From Planctomycetota bacterium (lineage in GTDB: Bacteria > Planctomycetota > MHYJ01 > JACQXL01 > JACQZI01), in NCBI GenBank assembly GCA_016207825.1, contig JACQZI010000018.1, positions 18,698 through 82,697 on the forward strand: a stretch of 64,000 bases of DNA, given 5' to 3'. Of this stretch, positions 60,093 through 64,000 are shown piece by piece. Made by a program: the position numbers and the translations under genes. The notes under the pieces are model-generated. The model was not told where the DNA came from. It worked only from the letters and a program-made list of their open reading frames with translations, and searched no databases. The stretch's first letter is position 1. Every line of letters begins with the position of its first letter.

Positions 60093-60851
60093 TCACTGAA
60101 GTTCTTTTATTTTCTGGATTTTCTTTTTGAGTTCCAGTGCCTGCGGGTCTTTCGGGTTTATCTTAAGTGCTTTATTTACCTCGGCAAGGGCTTTATCGAA
60201 TTCCGCCTTGTAGGTATAGGAATATCCTTTACCCACGTAAGCGTTGATATTATTCGGGTCGAGTGCCGTGACCTTGTCGAGGTCTTTGATGACATCGTCG
60301 TATTTGCGCAGGGAATTATTCAGCGCCGCGCGGGAAGTGTATGCCTCCAGGTATTTCGGGTCGATTTTGATTGCCATATCCAGGTCCTTGAAAGTTTCCG
60401 CGTATTTACTCTGCGTCATATAGACGACCGAGCGGTTGAAATATGCCTCTGCTTCTTTCGGGTTGATTTCTATCGCCTTGTTGAAATCGGCCATTGCATC
60501 ATCCGGCTTTTGCAGGGCGAGGTAAGAAAGCCCTCGTTTGACGTAGGCGATGGACACCTTCGGGTCGAGCTTGATGGTGTAGGTGAAATCAGCGGCGGCT
60601 TTATCGAATTTGCCGGTATTGCCGTAAACCCTGCCGCGTTGGAAATACGCCTGCGGGCAGTAGGGGTCAAGCTCGATTGCTTTATTGAATTCGGCCAGCG
60701 CCGGTTCAAATTGGCCTTTGTCGTGGAAGGTCATGCCGCGGTCAAGATGCGATGCCACCTGTTTGAGCGTTTGCGGGTCGGACTCCTTTTTCCCGCAGCC
60801 GGCAAGCAAAAACATGACCGGCAGTGAGATAGCTATAATAAATTTCATCAT
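60093..60851 (-). CDS. TPR lipoprotein 2
   Basis: 252 residues from ATG 60851 (a second ATG follows at once). Lipobox LLAGC. About six TPRs (for example AYFQRGRVYGNTGKFDKAAA and AYFNRSVVYMTQSKYAETFK). Upstream gene of the pair. The open frame to 60890 is rejected because the promoter TTGACA-17-TATCCT lies inside it and places +1 at the ATG, which again suggests a leaderless message. Homologous in plan to TPR lipoprotein 1, probably by tandem duplication. Confidence 0.87.
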   Translation of the reverse strand: MMKFIIAISLPVMFLLAGCGKKESDPQTLKQVASHLDRGMTFHDKGQFEPALAEFNKAIELDPYCPQAYFQRGRVYGNTGKFDKAAADFTYTIKLDPKVSIAYVKRGLSYLALQKPDDAMADFNKAIEINPKEAEAYFNRSVVYMTQSKYAETFKDLDMAIKIDPKYLEAYTSRAALNNSLRKYDDVIKDLDKVTALDPNNINAYVGKGYSYTYKAEFDKALAEVNKALKINPKDPQALELKKKIQKIKELQ

Positions 60852-60857
60852 GCCTAA

Positions 60858-60886
60858 AGGATAATTCCAAGGGCGCTTTGTGTCAA
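60858..60886 (-). promoter_or_regulatory. promoter of the TPR lipoprotein pair, leaderless geometry
   Basis: Minus strand TTGACA (60886-60881), 17 nt, TATCCT (60863-60858), 6 nt to ATG 60851. Confidence 0.6.
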
Positions 60887-60923
60887 GCATTTAATTGATT
60901 TCCTTAATGGCTATAGATTTTAC

Positions 60924-60951
60924 TTGACCGGGTAAAGAGCGGCATGATAAT
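60924..60951 (+). promoter_or_regulatory. promoter of the YihY-family gene
   Basis: TTGACC (60924-60929), 16 nt, GATAAT (60946-60951); +1 at about 60958. Confidence 0.5.
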
Positions 60952-60987
60952 ATCCTGCAATAATTGGTTTGTGCGAGGGGCAAAAGA

Positions 60988-61830
60988 GTGTTATCCAAAA
61001 TAATGTTCTTTTTCGGGTTTCTTAAAGAAGTTTACAAGACCATGCGGGACAGCAACCTCTCGGCATTGGCCGCTTCAATCGCCTATTTCATGGTGTTATG
61101 CCTCATCCCGTTTTTACTGGTGGCGTTATCCATCCTGGGCTTTATACTGGGAGGGATTGATACGGCATTCAGCGCCCGGATTATAAGCTTCGTCCGCATT
61201 AACCAGCCGATGCTGGTGGATTACGTCAAGCAGTGCATAGAATTCGCCACGGTAAACAGGGACCTTTTGGGCATTATAGGACTCGCGGCGCTTTTGTGGA
61301 CTTCCAAGGGCGTGGTCTTTGCGCTGGAATACGGGTTGGACTGTATGCTGGGGCTTGCCCCATTCGGCAAATCGTATTTACGGAAACTCCTGGATAGCGT
61401 CATCATGCTTTTTATCGTCATCGGGCTTTTCGCTTTTTCCATGGGATTGATGGTCCTAGCCAATTACGCCACGGCGCTGGCGAGCTCGACCGATTTTTCC
61501 ATGGTTTTATGGGAAGCGCTGGGCGGGTTTTTATCCTACGTCTTTGCGCTGGTTATTTCGGCGATACTTTATTATTTCATCTACCGGATATTGCCGGCCG
61601 GGAAGCTTTCGGCGAAAGCGGCGCTCCTGGGGGCTCTCATCGGTGCGAGTATCTGGCAGGTCATTAACGGGTTCATGGGGTGGTACCTGGCAAAACAGGT
61701 CCTGCATTACCAGTTTATTTACGGCTCTTTCGCCACTTTTATCTACATCATATTATGGACATATTTCTTCGCCATGAGCATATTGATAGGCGGGGCGGTT
61801 ATCAAAGTGGCGCGGGATAAGGGATTATAA
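60988..61830 (+). CDS. YihY/BrkB family membrane protein
   Basis: 280 residues from GTG 60988, preferred because GAGGGG lies 7 nt before it; a TTG at 60964 is possible. About six membrane helices. Family blocks ALAASIAYFMVLCLIPFLLV, WTSKGVVFALEYGLDCMLG, YRILPAGKLSAKAALLGALI and FIYGSFATFIYIILWTYFFA are all present. The former annotation as ribonuclease BN is obsolete for this family; function unsettled, probably envelope-related transport. Confidence 0.9.
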   Translation: MLSKIMFFFGFLKEVYKTMRDSNLSALAASIAYFMVLCLIPFLLVALSILGFILGGIDTAFSARIISFVRINQPMLVDYVKQCIEFATVNRDLLGIIGLAALLWTSKGVVFALEYGLDCMLGLAPFGKSYLRKLLDSVIMLFIVIGLFAFSMGLMVLANYATALASSTDFSMVLWEALGGFLSYVFALVISAILYYFIYRILPAGKLSAKAALLGALIGASIWQVINGFMGWYLAKQVLHYQFIYGSFATFIYIILWTYFFAMSILIGGAVIKVARDKGL

Positions 61831-61853
61831 CGCATCACAAAACCTGTTTTTTC

Positions 61854-61881
61854 TTGTATTATATCCGATTTTCGCTATATT
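61854..61881 (+). promoter_or_regulatory. promoter of the TPR-cyclophilin gene
   Basis: TTGTAT (61854-61859), 16 nt, TATATT (61876-61881). The +1 at about 61888 falls after the upstream ATG (61884) and favours ATG 61893. Confidence 0.45.
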
Positions 61882-61892
61882 AGATGCTCATT

Positions 61893-62990
61893 ATGCCGTA
61901 TAATGAAATAGAAGAAAAACCGGATGGGCTGAAAGAGACTTACAAGAAGATTCAGCCTTACCAGAATATCATCTTTTTTGTCTTGTTAATCATTTTCCTG
62001 GTTGTGCTTTTGGTGGTCTGGCGCAATTACCGCATAAACAAGATGAACGATGCCGCCTGGAGCGAAATCGGGAAAGTGCCGTTTACTTCGGCCAATTTAA
62101 AGGTTTTGATAGACCGTTACAAGCTGACCGAAATCGTCCCGCTCCTGGAATTCCGGCTGGGCAACGCCCTGGCGCAGGAAGGCAACTACAAAGAGGCTTC
62201 GGACATTTACAAGTCTTTCATCAATAAATATCCCGAGCATCCGTTTGTCCAAAAGGCGAAAGAAAACCTGGCAGAAGCGGAAAAGAATATGTTATGGACG
62301 GGAGATGCGGGGCGGCTGACTGAGGAGAAAAAGAAACTGTTGGTTAAAAGGGATATGCCGCACTTGACTATCCAGACGGCCAAAGGCAATTTTGAGGTGG
62401 AGCTTTTTGAGGATGATGCGCCCAATACTGTGGCGAACTTTATCGCGCTGGTCCAGGAAAATTTCTATAACCAGGTGCCTTTCTTTGAACTGAGGGGAGA
62501 CCTTGGCATATGCATCGGAGCCAAAGTCGTTACCCAAACCTTTACCGTGCCTTTTGAGAAGAATACCTTGAAGCACGAGGCTGGGTCGCTCGGCATGCTG
62601 CGCGCGGTTGACCCGGAAGCGAAAGAAGGCGTGCCTGAAAGGGAAAAATACACGGATTCAGCCACCACGAGATTTTATATTTGCCTCAATCCCAATGCCG
62701 ATTCAGACGGCAAATACACGGTTTTTGGAAGAGTCTTGAAAGGCATGGAAGTGGTGAACCAGTTAAGCCCGGGGGTACAGATTACCGGCATCACGATAAA
62801 CCACAAACGCAGCCACGCTTACGAACCGAAGCGTATAACGAGAGACCCTGCAGAGATACCAACTCCCGCCCCGCCGATCCCGCCAACACCGCCGGTTCCG
62901 CCGATACCTCCGCCTGAGATACAGGTTCCGCCGGTGCCTCCTGCGGAAACGCCTGTTACGCCGACTCCGCCGGTTGAAGAGAATAAGTAA
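61893..62990 (+). CDS. Membrane-anchored cyclophilin-type peptidyl-prolyl isomerase with TPR
   Basis: 365 residues from ATG 61893. Membrane helix at about 25-45 (IIFFVLLIIFLVVLLVVW), a TPR-like region (about 80-130, LGNALAQEGNYKEASDIYKS), a cyclophilin domain (about 150-300) and a Pro-rich tail. The domain keeps FEVELFEDDAPNTVANFIAL and the FGRVLKGMEVV end. The catalytic core is altered: the usual FHRV appears as FFELRGDLGICIGAK, lacking the Arg, so isomerase activity may be weak or lost. The tail (about 310-365) is Pro-rich with PPIPPTPPVPP-like repeats. Probably a periplasmic chaperone or scaffold. Confidence 0.85.
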   Translation: MPYNEIEEKPDGLKETYKKIQPYQNIIFFVLLIIFLVVLLVVWRNYRINKMNDAAWSEIGKVPFTSANLKVLIDRYKLTEIVPLLEFRLGNALAQEGNYKEASDIYKSFINKYPEHPFVQKAKENLAEAEKNMLWTGDAGRLTEEKKKLLVKRDMPHLTIQTAKGNFEVELFEDDAPNTVANFIALVQENFYNQVPFFELRGDLGICIGAKVVTQTFTVPFEKNTLKHEAGSLGMLRAVDPEAKEGVPEREKYTDSATTRFYICLNPNADSDGKYTVFGRVLKGMEVVNQLSPGVQITGITINHKRSHAYEPKRITRDPAEIPTPAPPIPPTPPVPPIPPPEIQVPPVPPAETPVTPTPPVEENK

Positions 62991-63060
62991 AACCCCGCTC
63001 CGAAGTAATCTCTTCGTATAGGCAGGCAAAAATAATTTCTTCCATTGGCCAATATTTTAG

Positions 63061-63089
63061 TTGACAAGCATAGGCTAAACTTATACAAT
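63061..63089 (+). promoter_or_regulatory. consensus sigma-70 promoter reading into a hairpin region
   Basis: TTGACA (63061-63066), 17 nt, TACAAT (63084-63089). Predicted +1 at about 63096, 19 nt before the hairpin at 63115. Confidence 0.65.
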
Positions 63090-63114
63090 CCGGCTAAGTT
63101 AAAAGACAAAGTAC

Positions 63115-63211
63115 TTTCACCCGCTATATTATTGGTGTCCGGTATGTGGGCTCTGCCCTTTGGGGCGGGGTTCCACGACGCTGGTCATACTGGACACTTT
63201 AGCGGGTGAAA
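63115..63211 (+). ncRNA. Candidate structured RNA or palindromic repeat (nested hairpin)
   Basis: TTTCACCCGCTA (63115-63126) pairs perfectly with TAGCGGGTGAAA (63200-63211). Inside, GTGTCCGGTATG (63135-63146) pairs with CATACTGGACAC (63186-63197) with one G-T. The two stems are joined by an asymmetric internal loop (8 and 2 nt); the 39-nt apical region is G/C-rich. With the promoter just upstream it may be a small RNA or the leader of the response regulator gene. A non-autonomous palindromic element is the main alternative. Confidence 0.4.
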
Positions 63212-63380
63212 AGTAGAAATCCAGCAAGTGGTTCCTTGCCCTTTTTTTATTGGGCATAGGAAAAGCAAATGTTGCTTTTATATCTTAAACGCTTAGGTGA
63301 AAGGAGGCAGCGAAAAATAGAAAATAGATTGATATGATACGACAACCACTGAAATAGTTTTCCGTTTTATCGCAGGAAAA

Positions 63381-63791
63381 ATGATACCTAAAATAATGGT
63401 GGTAGACGATGACCAGGCAATCGGTAACCTCTTGACGAGATTCCTGCGCAAAAAGAATTATGAGGCAATCAGTTTTACTAACCCTAAAGAGGCGTTAGAA
63501 CATCTTAAAACCAATCCGGTTAACCTGATGCTGATAGATTTGAACATGACGGCCGCCGTTGGCGAGCCTCGCCCTAATGGGCGGGAAATAAGCGGAATAG
63601 AATTAATTAAATCATCTAAGGAATTAAAGCCGGATTTATCAGTTCTGGTTATGACCGGAATGCCTGATTCAGAAACATTTGAGTTCTTAAAGAAATACGG
63701 GATTTCAGATTACTTAGAAAAACCCATTCACCTAAGCGATTTGGAAAAAAGCATTGCCGTGTCGCTGAAAATAAATATTGGCAATAAATGA
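63381..63791 (+). CDS. Single-domain response regulator (CheY-like)
   Basis: 136 residues, a receiver domain without output. Acidic pocket Asp9-Asp11, phospho-acceptor Asp53 (MLIDLNM), Thr92 (MTGMP) and Lys114 (LEKPI) are all present. Between Asp53 and the next helix (SGIELI) there is an extra segment of about 13 residues (58-70, AAVGEPRPNGRE) encoded by nested palindromes at 63561-63582. Partner kinase unknown. The ribosome site is weak (CAGGAAAA). Confidence 0.88.
   Translation: MIPKIMVVDDDQAIGNLLTRFLRKKNYEAISFTNPKEALEHLKTNPVNLMLIDLNMTAAVGEPRPNGREISGIELIKSSKELKPDLSVLVMTGMPDSETFEFLKKYGISDYLEKPIHLSDLEKSIAVSLKINIGNK
63561..63582. repeat. Palindromic insertion inside the response regulator gene
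   Basis: GGCGAG-C-CTCGCC (63561-63573) is a perfect palindrome, overlapping GCCC-TAAT-GGGC (63571-63582). It codes for the extra loop next to the phosphorylation site. Confidence 0.5.
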
Positions 63792-63799
63792 AATTGCCC

Positions 63800-63828
63800 T
63801 TGACAAAGAGATTAATAAAAGTTATAGT
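63800..63828 (+). promoter_or_regulatory. promoter of the final, partial gene
   Basis: TTGACA (63800-63805), 17 nt, TATAGT (63823-63828); then AAGGAGG 6 nt before ATG 63856. Confidence 0.7.
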
Positions 63829-63855
63829 ATCAAACAATAAATAAGGAGGATTTAT

Positions 63856-64000
63856 ATGGGTAAAAAACACCGCGCCGTTAACATAGGAGCTTTCGGCATC
63901 GCCTTATTAATATGTATAGCCACCGTAAATCTCGCCTTTGCAGACCCAACCATCACCACAAATTCCCCCTTGCCTGATGCCTTGCTTAATACTGCATATA
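63856..64000 (+). CDS. Secreted protein, N-terminal part (partial)
   Basis: 48 residues to the window edge. A signal peptide (basic KKHRAVN, then FGIALLICIATVNLAFA with cleavage after AFA) is followed by DPTITTNSPLPDALLNTAY. That start is typical of secreted proteins with putative Ig-like (He_PIG/cadherin-like) domains in Planctomycetota; the family call is tentative because the rest is missing. It has a strong promoter and a perfect ribosome site. Confidence 0.75.
   Translation, partial: MGKKHRAVNIGAFGIALLICIATVNLAFADPTITTNSPLPDALLNTAY

Larger units (their letters stand above)
62991..63380. other. Gene-free interval with a consensus promoter and a large hairpin
   Basis: It holds the promoter at 63061-63089, the nested hairpin at 63115-63211, a short TGCCC/GGGCA fold near 63238-63255 and a weak promoter candidate (TTGATA at 63329, AATAGT at 18 nt) before the response regulator. 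No credible frame. Confidence 0.6.

Noticed and set aside
63238-63255. Intrinsic terminator TGCCC/GGGCA
   Set aside because: The T-run lies in the loop, not after the stem, on either strand.

Overview
The window reads as a chromosomal segment of an uncultured bacterium, most likely a member of the Planctomycetota or a neighbouring PVC-type lineage. The assignment is inference. It rests on two squalene-cyclase/prenyltransferase-repeat proteins, dockerin and cohesin modules, DUF4349, WG-repeat and delta-60 proteins, many lipoproteins with lipoboxes, paired GldG/DUF4340 ABC clusters and an eukaryotic-like Ser/Thr kinase. Genes for Lnt, KdtA (waaA), MurA, MreBCD and type IV pilus assembly imply a diderm envelope with peptidoglycan, a Kdo-containing lipid A and an actin-like elongation machine. 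No rRNA, CRISPR array, intact transposase or prophage was seen.

Layout. 1-3.5 kb: a partial gene, apbE, tRNA-Cys, a lone gcvPA and a C-rich repeat island. 3.5-8.3 kb: a minus-strand operon of GldA-like ATPase, permease, GldG-like protein and DUF4340 protein. 8.4-11.5 kb: an ECF sigma factor, a membrane anti-sigma factor ending in a dockerin, a cohesin-like lipoprotein and a DUF4349 lipoprotein. 11.5-20.1 kb: flavodoxin-like protein, 1408-residue acyl-CoA dehydratase activase, WG-repeat lipoprotein, SDR and an unknown protein. 20.1-24.6 kb: an unstable accessory patch with a ten-unit 22-bp tandem repeat, a decayed GIY-YIG element with terminal inverted repeats, a sigma-like gene, a diguanylate cyclase, a Ser/Thr kinase and two echoed gene starts. 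24.7-30.9 kb: lnt, two paralogous coiled-coil membrane proteins, a small membrane protein and mreBCD in one direction. 30.9-38.5 kb (minus): PilS-like kinase, pilC, pilB, murA, kdtA. 38.8-40.2 kb: delta-60 repeat protein, then a second repeat island. 41-47.3 kb (minus): a second ABC/GldG/DUF4340 operon with an Xaa-Pro peptidase. 47.4-49.5 kb (minus): nusB, a damaged ftsY and a zinc-ribbon membrane protein. 49.6-57.6 kb: an active/inactive M16 peptidase pair, then two acyl-CoA dehydrogenases flanked by two prenyltransferase-repeat proteins. 57.7-64 kb: MFS transporter, two TPR lipoproteins, YihY-family protein, TPR-cyclophilin fusion, response regulator and the start of a secreted protein.

Points that deserve most attention: (1) the sigma / anti-sigma-dockerin / cohesin cluster, which looks like an envelope signalling system built on a cellulosome-type interaction pair; (2) degenerate tandem repeats with a period of about 22 bp at four intergenic loci, each with its own consensus; (3) palindromic micro-repeats and stock phrases found between genes and also in frame inside kdtA, the activase, the kinase and the response regulator; (4) a GIY-YIG element whose empty site can be reconstructed from the paralogous gene beside it; (5) consensus sigma-70 promoters whose -10 boxes sit 6-8 nt before start codons, implying leaderless mRNAs; and (6) an ftsY missing most of its N domain.
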